DNA of 5,997 nt from Ilumatobacter sp. (lineage in GTDB: Bacteria > Actinomycetota > Acidimicrobiia > Acidimicrobiales > Ilumatobacteraceae): positions 1-5,997 of the forward strand of contig JAJCXU010000156.1 of assembly GCA_029263275.1 (NCBI GenBank), given 5' to 3'. The notes under the pieces are model-generated. The model was not told the origin of the DNA and ran no database searches. It saw only the letters and a list, made by a program, of their open reading frames with translations. A program made the position numbers and the translations under genes. Numbering within the stretch: the stretch's first letter is position 1; every line of letters starts with the position of its first letter. Below are positions 1 through 5,850 of this stretch, one piece after another.

Positions 1-264
1 GACTTCCTCGTGCTCGATGAACCAACGAGTGCACTGGACGCAGAGTCTGAAGACCTCATCGTGCGCCTCATCGATCGACTCCGCACCGATGTCGGCGTCG
101 TGGTCATCGCTCACCGCATCTCCACCTTGAGGCACTGCGACCGCGTGGTCGTCGTCGAGGACGGAATGATCACCGGCAGCGGAACGCTCGCCGAACTCAG
201 ATTGACGAACGCCTTCGTCCGATCCGCGGTCGACCTCGGTTCGCTCGACTGGACCCAGGATTGA
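1..264 (+). CDS. ABC transporter ATP-binding protein, exporter type (C-terminal fragment)
   Basis: This is the last 87 codons of a gene that begins before the window; the first base is already in frame and the stop is TGA at 262-264. Visible, in order, are the Walker B strand with its catalytic glutamate (FLVLDEP, fragment residues 2-8), the D-loop SALD (10-13) and the switch histidine in VVIAHR (H38). The segment DRVVVVEDGMI (47-57) follows. This order and wording are typical of the nucleotide-binding domain of MsbA/HlyB-like exporters, in which a membrane domain is usually fused upstream. Such proteins hydrolyse ATP at the inner face of the membrane to move lipids, glycolipids or peptides outward. 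The Walker A and signature motifs and any membrane domain lie outside the window, so the fusion and the substrate cannot be seen. The next gene starts 34 bases downstream on the same strand, and its neighbours suggest a glycolipid or oligosaccharide cargo; that is inference. Confidence 0.93.
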   Translation, partial: DFLVLDEPTSALDAESEDLIVRLIDRLRTDVGVVVIAHRISTLRHCDRVVVVEDGMITGSGTLAELRLTNAFVRSAVDLGSLDWTQD

Positions 265-298
265 GTGCAGATGGTCAACCCGTGAGACGTCGGGGCGG

Positions 299-1138
299 GT
301 GACTCTTTCGGGGGCTACGGTCGACGGAATGTACGGACCTCTGCGCCGAGCGGCGCGGCGTTGGTATCGGGCCCTCCCTCGTCAACGTCGTGTGCGTGGT
401 CTGGTGGGGTTCGGAAACGTTCGGCTGCTCCAGATCCGAAACTTGGTGCCGGGCCTCCGCCGGTTTCCGGTGGTGGTCACACGATCATCCGACTCACTCA
501 AGTTTCGACTCACCGCAGACCCACTCGACGAAGAGATCGCCGACTCTGTGACACGAAAGCACCGGGACCTCTACTTTCCGCGGATGCCGAGCGATACTTC
601 AGTTGCGACGATCGTCGACATCGGTGCTCATCATGGCCATTTCTCGATCGCTGCCGCATTCGAGTATCCGTTGGCCAACATCATCGCTGTCGAACCGGCT
701 GCCGCTGCGGTGCAGAACATCCGGCGCCAGGTCGAGCTGAATGGACTGGAGGATCGCATCAGAATCGTGAGCTCCGCCCTCGGCGCACGCTCCGGCCACG
801 CACGGCTCCTCCACGATGCGACTGGTTCCTGGGGGCACTCGCTCGTGGCCGTCAAGGACGGCAACTCGAGTGAACAGGTGTCGACGATCACGTTCGAGGA
901 GATTCTTGCGGGGCGTCACGCCGACTTCATCAAGTGCAACGCGGAAGGCGGCGAGGCAGATCTCATCCACTCACTCGAAGCCATTGCGTCACTCCCCGCC
1001 ACGATCGTCCTGATGGCACACCCTGAGCTGGTGGACAGCGATGACCTTCGGGCGCGTGTCCTCCGCCTCGGCTACACCGTGAGCGATGCAGTGGATGGCG
1101 CCCATCCGGTGTGGATCTGCACGCTCGATCCGTCCTGA
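299..1138 (+). CDS. FkbM family SAM-dependent methyltransferase
   Basis: This is a 279-residue protein. FkbM-family enzymes are O-methyltransferases found in macrolide, glycolipid and surface-polysaccharide clusters, where they methylate sugar or polyketide hydroxyls. The SAM-binding loop is clear: TIVDIGAHHGHFS at residues 104-116, followed by the acidic motif AVEP at 130-133 with E132. The later family motif, commonly IKIDVEGxE, reads IKCNAEGGE at 211-219, so the usual aspartate is replaced by asparagine. An arginine-rich stretch (residues 16-55) precedes the fold and may be an accessory N-terminal region. The start is GTG at 299; an in-frame ATG at 329 would shorten the protein by 10 residues and cannot be excluded, as neither start has a convincing ribosome site. 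The gene follows the ABC gene by 34 bases and ends in TGATG, where its stop shares an A with the start of the next glycosyltransferase gene, so the three are probably one operon. The substrate is not known. Confidence 0.88.
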   Translation: MTLSGATVDGMYGPLRRAARRWYRALPRQRRVRGLVGFGNVRLLQIRNLVPGLRRFPVVVTRSSDSLKFRLTADPLDEEIADSVTRKHRDLYFPRMPSDTSVATIVDIGAHHGHFSIAAAFEYPLANIIAVEPAAAAVQNIRRQVELNGLEDRIRIVSSALGARSGHARLLHDATGSWGHSLVAVKDGNSSEQVSTITFEEILAGRHADFIKCNAEGGEADLIHSLEAIASLPATIVLMAHPELVDSDDLRARVLRLGYTVSDAVDGAHPVWICTLDPS

Positions 1139-2241
1139 TGAGAGTGCTCCAGGTCGTGACCGATCGAGATCGACGCGGAGCGCAGGTCTTCGCGCTCGAT
1201 CTGCAGGACGGGCTCGCCGCGCTGGGATCGACGATCTCATCGGTCGCACTCGAACCAGGCCAGCAGGATGATCTGCTGCCCATCGAGGCCTTGGGTCCCT
1301 CCCGTCGGTCGTGGCAAACGCTTCGAACGTTGCGACGTCGCTCACGCAACGCCGACATTGTCATCGCCCACGGCTCTGCCACGCTGCTTGCTTGCGCGTT
1401 GGCACTTGCGTTCACGCGGACACCCTTTGTCTATCGACAGATCAGTGATCCTCGATTCTGGGCAGGGACCTGGGCGCGTCGGCTGCGGGTTGCGCTGATG
1501 ATTCGCCGAGCGGCTGGCGTGGTGGCGCTGTCCGAGAGTTCGGCGACAGCGTTGAGACAGCACTACTGGCTCGCGTCCGGGTCGAGCACCGTGATCCCGA
1601 ACGCCGTGCCCGGAATGAGATTCCATCCGGCGAGAGCGAGCGAACGCGACGCCGCTCGTGACCATTTCGGTCTCGGCGCCAACGACTCCATCGTGACGTT
1701 CGTCGGCGCACTCGTGCCGGAGAAGGGTGTCGAGACGATGATCGCCTGCGCAGCGGCCAACGAGGGCACCACCACCCTGATCGTCGGCGACGGGTCGGAC
1801 CGTCAGCGCTTGGAAGACCTCGCGGCGCGGGCGTGCCCCTCGCGAGTGCTGTTCGTCGGAGCCACGACCGACGTGCTGCGCTGCTTGCTTGCCTCGGACC
1901 TGGTGGCGCTGCCGAGTAGAGGGGGTGATTCCATGCCAGCGGTGCTGATCGAAGCTGGCCTGTGCGGGCTCCCGGTCGTTGCCACGCCAGTTGGAGCAAT
2001 CCCTGACGTGGTGGTCGAGGGCGAGACGGGTCGGCTCGTCCCCATCGGCGACGACGCGGCATTCGGCCGGGCAATTCGAGAGCTGGTGGACGATCCCGCC
2101 CGACGAGCAAGCATGGGCGCAGCCGCCCGAGAACGGTGCGCCGCCCAGTTCACCATCGATGTCGTTGCACCCTCCTGGCACCAACTACTCGCGCGCACGC
2201 TGGGCACAGCCACAGCAGAAGAGTCACCCACTCCGAGGTGA
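1138..2241 (+). CDS. Glycosyltransferase, GT-B fold, GT4-like family
   Basis: This is a 367-residue retaining-type glycosyltransferase, expected to move a sugar from a nucleotide donor to a glycan or lipid acceptor at the cytoplasmic face of the membrane. The start is ATG at 1138, whose A is the last base of the preceding TGA; the start MRVLQVVTD fits the first beta strand of the fold, while the in-frame start upstream at 1111 lies inside the previous gene. The N-terminal domain contains RRGAQVFALDL (12-22). The C-terminal domain begins near residue 184 with TFVGALVPEKG (187-197). The donor-site segment is GGDSMPAVLIEAGLCGLPVV (262-281), followed by GAIPDVV (286-292) and GETGRLVP (295-302). 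Two usual donor-binding residues differ: the first glutamate of the EX7E motif is D264 (second is E272), and the arginine of the GRL...KG loop is A191, with K196 kept. Both occur in some family members, so activity is still likely. The palindrome 5 bases after the stop probably ends the operon. Confidence 0.92.
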   Translation: MRVLQVVTDRDRRGAQVFALDLQDGLAALGSTISSVALEPGQQDDLLPIEALGPSRRSWQTLRTLRRRSRNADIVIAHGSATLLACALALAFTRTPFVYRQISDPRFWAGTWARRLRVALMIRRAAGVVALSESSATALRQHYWLASGSSTVIPNAVPGMRFHPARASERDAARDHFGLGANDSIVTFVGALVPEKGVETMIACAAANEGTTTLIVGDGSDRQRLEDLAARACPSRVLFVGATTDVLRCLLASDLVALPSRGGDSMPAVLIEAGLCGLPVVATPVGAIPDVVVEGETGRLVPIGDDAAFGRAIRELVDDPARRASMGAAARERCAAQFTIDVVAPSWHQLLARTLGTATAEESPTPR

Positions 2242-2246
2242 TTGAG

Positions 2247-2264
2247 CGGCTGACATGTCAGCCG
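2247..2264. terminator. Perfect 18-bp palindrome between convergent genes, probable bidirectional terminator
   Basis: The sequence CGGCTGACATGTCAGCCG is its own reverse complement. As RNA it would form a 7-bp stem (CGGCTGA/TCAGCCG) with a CATG loop on either strand. It lies 5 bases after the plus-strand glycosyltransferase stop and 43 bases beyond the minus-strand stop, which is where a shared terminator is expected. There is no T tract on either side, as is common for hairpin terminators in high-GC actinobacteria. A protein-binding operator (TGACA-TGTCA half sites) is the alternative, but the position between two gene ends favours termination. Confidence 0.6.
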
Positions 2265-2307
2265 AGTGCAGGTGCGATATCGGAGAGCGACGCGACGCGG
2301 ACGCTGT

Positions 2308-3453
2308 TCAATCGTCAAGGACCGACTCGTAGAGATCTCGGAGTCGGCGAGCGGCCGCGTCAAGCGTGAAACGGCTCACGAAGTCCGATCGGCCCGCACG
2401 CGCAAGCCGATCAGCGACGTCGGGGTGGTCGATCAGATACAGGATGGCGGCCGACAGCGCCTCGGGATTTGATCGCTCGACCAGCAATGCGTTGCGGTCG
2501 TGCTCGAGCACGCCGGTCAGACCCTCGAGGTCGGTGGAAACGACGGGGACGTCGAGCGCCATTGCCTCGACGGCGACGCCGGCGGTGCCTTCGAGCAGAG
2601 ACGAGATGACCAACATGTCTGCGGCGCACAGCAGTTCCGCGACATCGGTGCGATGACCCAGCAGTCGCACACGGCTTGCCAGGGTCTGGTCGCGGGCGAT
2701 TGCCTCACGCACCTCGCTGCTCGCCGCGCCGTCCTTTCCTGCGATGAGGACGACGAGATCTCGCGTTGCGTCGAGCTGCGAGATGCTCTCGAGCAGCACC
2801 GTGTGCCCCTTCATATGGTCCAATCGTCCAAGACTGAGTAGGACGACCGCATCGTCAGGGATGTCGAGTGCCGCACGTTGTGCGGCGCGCCGCTCGCCAG
2901 TCCATCTCCCCAGAGCCCCAGCGTCGCGACCACGCTCGGCGACCGTCACCCGCTCGGGCCGCAGACGAAGTGCACGAGTGTTCGCTGTCGCTGTGCCATC
3001 GGAGACAGCATGAAAGTGCTCGGTCATCAGTCGGCCCGTCGTGGCATCGAGTGCCTGAGCGAGCCGAAGTTTCCAGCGCTTGACACTCGGGTCGGCCAGC
3101 CTGGCGTCGACGTACGGCGTGCTCACGAGACTCGACACGACCGGTACGCCGGTTCCCCATGCAGCGATTCGACCGATCTGATCGGCCCGGTACAACGCGG
3201 TATGGACGAGGTCGACGTCGCCCGCCGCAACGATCCTGCGCAGTTCGCGAATCCGACCCAGCAGAGAGCCTGAACTCAGTTGCTCTACAGGAACTCCATG
3301 TGATCGCGCCCGTTCTGTCAGGTCGTGCTCTGCTCCCCGGAGGGTGACGATCCTTGCATCAACCCCGAGCGCACGAAGCCGTGGAACACCGAGCACCGTC
3401 GACTGTTCGGTGCCACCCGGGGCGAGGCTGTCGAGAACACAGAGCACTCTCAC
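2308..3453 (-). CDS. Glycosyltransferase, GT-B fold, GT4-like family
   Basis: This is a 381-residue glycosyltransferase read right to left, with stop TGA at 2310-2308. The start is taken as GTG at 3453 because the protein then opens with VRVLCVLDSLAPGGTEQS, the normal first strand and GG-loop of the family, and a GGAG-type ribosome site sits 6 bases upstream. The frame stays open to an ATG at 3597, but those extra 48 residues look nothing like the family. Motifs (numbered from 3453): acceptor-side GGTE at 13-16, SLGRLDHMKG with R210 and K215, LLGHRTDV at 264-271, and the EX7E motif as E288-GTAGVAV-E296. DVPVVSTDLEGLTGVL at 301-316 follows. Unlike the plus-strand GT4 neighbour, all usual donor-binding residues are intact. 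No second gene follows it on this strand, so it looks monocistronic. It probably adds one sugar of the surface glycan; the donor and the linkage cannot be read from sequence. Confidence 0.92.
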   Translation of the reverse strand: MRVLCVLDSLAPGGTEQSTVLGVPRLRALGVDARIVTLRGAEHDLTERARSHGVPVEQLSSGSLLGRIRELRRIVAAGDVDLVHTALYRADQIGRIAAWGTGVPVVSSLVSTPYVDARLADPSVKRWKLRLAQALDATTGRLMTEHFHAVSDGTATANTRALRLRPERVTVAERGRDAGALGRWTGERRAAQRAALDIPDDAVVLLSLGRLDHMKGHTVLLESISQLDATRDLVVLIAGKDGAASSEVREAIARDQTLASRVRLLGHRTDVAELLCAADMLVISSLLEGTAGVAVEAMALDVPVVSTDLEGLTGVLEHDRNALLVERSNPEALSAAILYLIDHPDVADRLARAGRSDFVSRFTLDAAARRLRDLYESVLDD

Positions 3454-3455
3454 AA

Positions 3456-3465
3456 CCCTCTCCCC
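3456..3465 (-). promoter_or_regulatory. Ribosome binding site that decides the GTG start at 3453
   Basis: On the minus strand the bases just before the GTG read GGGGAGAGGGTT. The GGAG core lies 6 bases from the start codon, a good Shine-Dalgarno match and the clearest one in the window. It supports the 3453 start over the upstream in-frame ATG at 3597. Confidence 0.65.
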
Positions 3466-3605
3466 ACGTACCCAGATGAACGAGCCCGAGCACACGACAA
3501 TTCGGTGCCCAGCGCGGTCATGTCGGGACTCTAGACCTGGACGATCCACGCTGACACGCCAGCTCTGCGTCGAGGATCGGGCCCGGCACGAAGTCACGCT
3601 GCTTC

Positions 3606-3636
3606 ATGACAGCCGTCCAGACGCTGGCACTAGGTT
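3606..3636 (+). promoter_or_regulatory. Probable leaderless promoter of the membrane-protein gene
   Basis: A -35 like ATGACA (3606-3611, five of six to TTGACA) is followed after 19 bases by TAGGTT (3631-3636), a good TAnnnT -10 box. Exactly 6 bases separate the box from the GTG at 3643, so transcription would begin at or next to the start codon. That is the arrangement of leaderless mRNAs, which are common in actinobacteria. It fits the lack of a Shine-Dalgarno sequence. The 19-base spacer is slightly long. Confidence 0.55.
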
Positions 3637-3642
3637 GACGGC

Positions 3643-4158
3643 GTGCACACACACCCGAGCGTGGCGAAGCGACGTGGCATTCCGGGGGGCATGCCGTCGC
3701 TCCTCGGGATCGGTGTGGCGGTTCAATACCTGTGCGTCCCGGAGACCGACCATCTGCTCACCATCGGACTCATCGCCATCGGTCTCGCAACGGCTGAACT
3801 CGCCACTGCGAGGACATTCGCAACATCGGAGATCGCCCTCGCCATCATCGTGGTGTGGGCCGGATGGTACGGAGCAACCGGCCGACAGTCAGCCCTCATC
3901 GGTGCGGCAGCCGCATTCTGGCCAGCGGCCGTCGTCGCATCGGTGCAGCGAATGACGCGACTTGCCACCATCGACCTCGTCATCCTCGCTGGCGTCTGCA
4001 CCGTCGCAAGCACTGTTGTCGCGCGGACCGGGGCACTTGAACCGACCGCGAGTCCGGCGATTTGGTCAGTCGCCATCTATCTACCCGCGTCGCTCCTGGT
4101 CGCTGGCGCCGTCCTCGCGCGTCAGCGCCAGCAACTCGCCGCGAAAGGGCCTACCTGA
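3643..4158 (+). CDS. Small polytopic membrane protein of unknown function
   Basis: I do not recognise this 171-residue protein. It is mostly hydrophobic, with about five or six membrane segments by eye, near residues 17-32, 38-56, 62-78, 83-101, 108-127 and 138-159. A short basic N-terminus (KRR, 9-11) and basic tail (RQRQQLAAK, 160-168) are present. The loop AGWYGATGRQSALIG (73-87) is rich in Gly, Trp and Tyr and stands out as the most motif-like part. No catalytic motif of a Wzy polymerase, ligase or flippase is seen, and it is much shorter than those families. GTG at 3643 is preferred because a -10 box lies 6 bases upstream; GTG at 3661 and ATG at 3691 are alternatives. Its last 8 bases overlap the end of the convergent methyltransferase gene. 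The frame has no stop over 171 codons and the composition is membrane-like, so it is probably a real gene. A role in glycan export or anchoring is only a guess from context. Confidence 0.75.
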   Translation: MHTHPSVAKRRGIPGGMPSLLGIGVAVQYLCVPETDHLLTIGLIAIGLATAELATARTFATSEIALAIIVVWAGWYGATGRQSALIGAAAAFWPAAVVASVQRMTRLATIDLVILAGVCTVASTVVARTGALEPTASPAIWSVAIYLPASLLVAGAVLARQRQQLAAKGPT

Positions 4159-4828
4159 GCCTCAACAGGAACTGATGGACGAAGATCGACCTGACGACCG
4201 GGACGTGTCTGATGAATCGCTCGAAACGAGCGTTGAGGCGATGCGGCGACTCGACCAGCCGATAGCGAAAGGTGAGGAAGTCGATCGCGAAGCCAGTCCT
4301 TTCGGCTAGCGCAGACAGATCGTTTCGACCGAAGAAACGCAGGTGCGTGCGATCGAAGATGCCACGATCTCGTTGCGGCCAGGTACCCCGCAGCAATGCA
4401 ACGTGGGTCGACCAGAATGCGACGTTCGGAAGGCTGACCAAGACCGTTCCGTCCGGGCAGAGCGAGCGGATGTTCGAGAGAGCCGAGACGGGATCGGCCA
4501 AATGCTCGAGGACATCTCCGCACAGCACCAGATCGAAGTGACAGTCGGCCGCTGCCAGTGCGGGTAACAGCTCGCCGGCGTCAGCGGTGAGAACCTCGTC
4601 GAGTTGAGTGGCTGCGAGGCGGGCGAGATGATCATCCGACTCGATTCCCGTCACGTGAATCATCGGGTTCATCCGCTTCAGGTCGATCGACGTTGCACCG
4701 TTGGCACAGCCGATGTCCAACACATCAAGCTCGCCGACGCCCGTGACGTCGAACAGCGCGAGCAGGTCGCGCCGCGCATGTCCGTAGGCGGCGTTCATCT
4801 TCGCGATGTCAGTCACGGACCCAACCAT
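4151..4828 (-). CDS. Class I SAM-dependent methyltransferase (Methyltransf_23-like)
   Basis: This is a 225-residue methyltransferase read right to left, with stop TAG at 4153-4151. The SAM site is complete: VLDIGCANGA (36-45), the acidic residue after strand 2 in GIESDD (E63), DAGELLP (83-89), and LVLCGDVLEHL (100-110). SLPNV (132-136) and GIFDRTHLRFF (156-166) follow; the latter stretch is typical of methyltransferases found in polysaccharide and glycolipid clusters. It probably methylates a sugar or a lipid-linked glycan in the cytoplasm. Two starts are plausible: ATG at 4828, giving a 16-base overlap with the upstream glycosyltransferase, or GTG at 4816, giving a GTGA start-stop overlap and a protein four residues shorter. 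No good ribosome site is seen for either, so translation is probably coupled to the upstream gene. The 3' end overlaps the convergent membrane-protein gene by 8 bases. The substrate is unknown. Confidence 0.9.
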   Translation of the reverse strand: MVGSVTDIAKMNAAYGHARRDLLALFDVTGVGELDVLDIGCANGATSIDLKRMNPMIHVTGIESDDHLARLAATQLDEVLTADAGELLPALAAADCHFDLVLCGDVLEHLADPVSALSNIRSLCPDGTVLVSLPNVAFWSTHVALLRGTWPQRDRGIFDRTHLRFFGRNDLSALAERTGFAIDFLTFRYRLVESPHRLNARFERFIRHVPVVRSIFVHQFLLRLR

Positions 4829-5763
4829 GAAGGCCCAGGCGCCCGCTCGACACGACGATGGCGCTGCACCGACGACAGCACGCGCAGCGATTGAACGAAG
4901 GCGAGGGCACTGCTCGCCGCGGCGCGACCGTCTCCTTCGGTTGCGGCACGAGCAACGTCGCCAAGGATGTCCAGTGTGACGCGTGCAAGACGACCGGCCA
5001 GGCTTCCTGGGCCCTTCAGCAAGGCGAGTGCCTTTCCGGTCTTTCTCAATGTCAACCTGGCGGCAGCGATCGAAACGGTCCGGCCGTCGACCGGTTCGAA
5101 GTGTGCACGACGATGAACGGCGACCGCGGATGGAACCACGACCACGTCATAGTTCTCGGAGCGGATGCGCCGCGCAAGGTCGACGTCTTCGCCGTACATG
5201 AAGAACAGGGGGTCGAAACCACCGACCTGCTCGATACATGAGCGCGTCAAGAGCCACGCCGCCGCATTCGGCGCCACCGTGGTGGAGTACGCGAAGTCAA
5301 GGTCTCCCGTCCATATCCCCTCCATGCAGGCCGGCGCTCCAGCGAGTAGATACTTCACGAACGCTTCGTCGAGTCCGCCACCGACGCTCTTCTGTTGCAT
5401 CGGAGCAGCGACCCCTACTGCCGGATACCGTCGCGCTGCTTCCACCAGGGCCTCGACACATCCGGGAGCGATCGACGCGTCCTGGTTCAGCAGCAGGACG
5501 TCGGTCGCTCCGGCGGCCAGCGCCCGATCTATCCCGATGTTGGAGGCTCGACCAAACCCCACATTCGTGTGCAGCCCGATGACCGTGGCGCGCTCCGCGT
5601 CGACGGTCATTGCCGGAGCGCCGAGATCGGAAGCGTTGTCGACCACCCAGACCATCTTGACAAGAGACGAATGAACAGCAGAGGCGACGGCGTCGCGCAC
5701 CAGTGGTGCGGCATTGAAACTCACGACGACGACGTGCACTTGGGCATCGCTCTCAGTCATCAT
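4813..5763 (-). CDS. Glycosyltransferase family 2 (rhamnosyltransferase-like)
   Basis: This is a 316-residue GT-A fold enzyme read right to left, with stop TGA at 4815-4813. Inverting enzymes of this type add rhamnose or similar sugars to growing glycans on the inner membrane face. Motifs in order: VVVSFN (12-17) as the first nucleotide-binding strand, VVDNAS (40-45), NVGFGRASNIG (67-77), and LLNQD (91-95) in place of the DXD motif. The acceptor and catalytic segment GGFDPLFFMYGEDVDLARR (181-199) follows, with the ED pair at 192-193. The set NVGFG, NQD and GGFD-FFMYGEDVDL matches the WbbL-like branch of family 2. The C-terminal 80 residues have amphipathic helices but no clear membrane span. 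The start is ATG at 5763, with a second ATG at 5760; a -10 box 6 bases upstream of 5763 favours the first. It is the first gene of a two-gene operon with the methyltransferase, which its end overlaps. Confidence 0.93.
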   Translation of the reverse strand: MMTESDAQVHVVVVSFNAAPLVRDAVASAVHSSLVKMVWVVDNASDLGAPAMTVDAERATVIGLHTNVGFGRASNIGIDRALAAGATDVLLLNQDASIAPGCVEALVEAARRYPAVGVAAPMQQKSVGGGLDEAFVKYLLAGAPACMEGIWTGDLDFAYSTTVAPNAAAWLLTRSCIEQVGGFDPLFFMYGEDVDLARRIRSENYDVVVVPSAVAVHRRAHFEPVDGRTVSIAAARLTLRKTGKALALLKGPGSLAGRLARVTLDILGDVARAATEGDGRAAASSALAFVQSLRVLSSVQRHRRVERAPGPSWLGP

Positions 5764-5769
5764 CCAGCG

Positions 5770-5795
5770 AAACTACTTCGTGCGGATCTCAACAC
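5770..5795 (-). promoter_or_regulatory. Probable leaderless promoter of the GT2-methyltransferase operon
   Basis: On the minus strand TAGTTT (5775-5770) lies exactly 6 bases before the ATG at 5763, the same geometry as upstream of the membrane-protein gene. Further upstream, TTGGCA, five of six to TTGACA, ends about 20 bases before the -10, a long spacer, so the -35 is doubtful. No Shine-Dalgarno precedes the ATG, which agrees with a leaderless transcript. Confidence 0.5.
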
Positions 5796-5835
5796 TGCCA
5801 ACAGCCGCTGCGTACCGTCTCCGCAGACCGAAAGG

Positions 5836-5848
5836 TAGTCTCGGAAGG
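5836..5848 (+). promoter_or_regulatory. Candidate -10 box and short ribosome site before the Wzz-like gene
   Basis: TAGTCT (5836-5841) is a TAnnnT -10 candidate lying 9 bases before the ATG at 5851, which would leave a leader of only two or three bases. GGAAGG (5843-5848) also resembles a Shine-Dalgarno but is only 2 bases from the ATG, too close for normal use. No good -35 is seen. Both signals are weak; they share an 87-base gap with the divergent glycosyltransferase promoter. Confidence 0.3.
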
Positions 5849-5850
5849 TC

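Larger units (their letters stand above)
3454..3642. other. Divergent intergenic region between a glycosyltransferase and a membrane-protein gene
   Basis: These 189 bases separate two genes that are read away from each other and should hold both promoters. The rightward promoter is visible at 3606-3636. For the leftward gene, the best -10 candidate is TAGAGT on the minus strand at 3533-3528, which would give a leader of roughly 70 bases; no convincing -35 accompanies it. An interrupted inverted repeat is also present: CGATCC (3542-3547) with GGATCG (3574-3579), with an inner ACGC/GCGT pair (3548-3551 and 3567-3570). It could be a weak operator or chance. No coding sequence was supported here. 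Confidence 0.5.

Noticed and set aside
1111..1137. Upstream in-frame ATG for the plus-strand glycosyltransferase
   Set aside because: It lies inside the FkbM gene and adds nine residues foreign to the fold; ATG 1138 gives a proper first strand and a stop-start overlap.
1342..2184. Long minus-strand open frame of 280 codons opposite the GT4-like gene
   Set aside because: It is antisense to a gene with clear motifs, is rich in Arg, Gly, His and Ser in a way typical of GC-rich shadow frames, and has no recognisable domain.
3578..3585. CGGGCCCG palindrome in the divergent gap
   Set aside because: An 8-bp GC-only palindrome is expected by chance in DNA this GC-rich, and no partner copy was seen.
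3454..3597. N-terminal extension of the minus-strand glycosyltransferase to ATG 3597
   Set aside because: The extra 48 residues do not resemble the family's start, while GTG 3453 has a good ribosome site and begins directly at the first beta strand.
3344..3955. Plus-strand open frame of 203 codons across the divergent region
   Set aside because: It overlaps the starts of two better-supported genes in other frames, and its Arg/Ser/Pro-rich translation looks non-coding.
5165..5674. Plus-strand open frame of 169 codons opposite the GT2 gene
   Set aside because: It is a shadow of a gene with all family 2 motifs; its low-complexity Ser/Ala/Pro/Arg content shows no domain.
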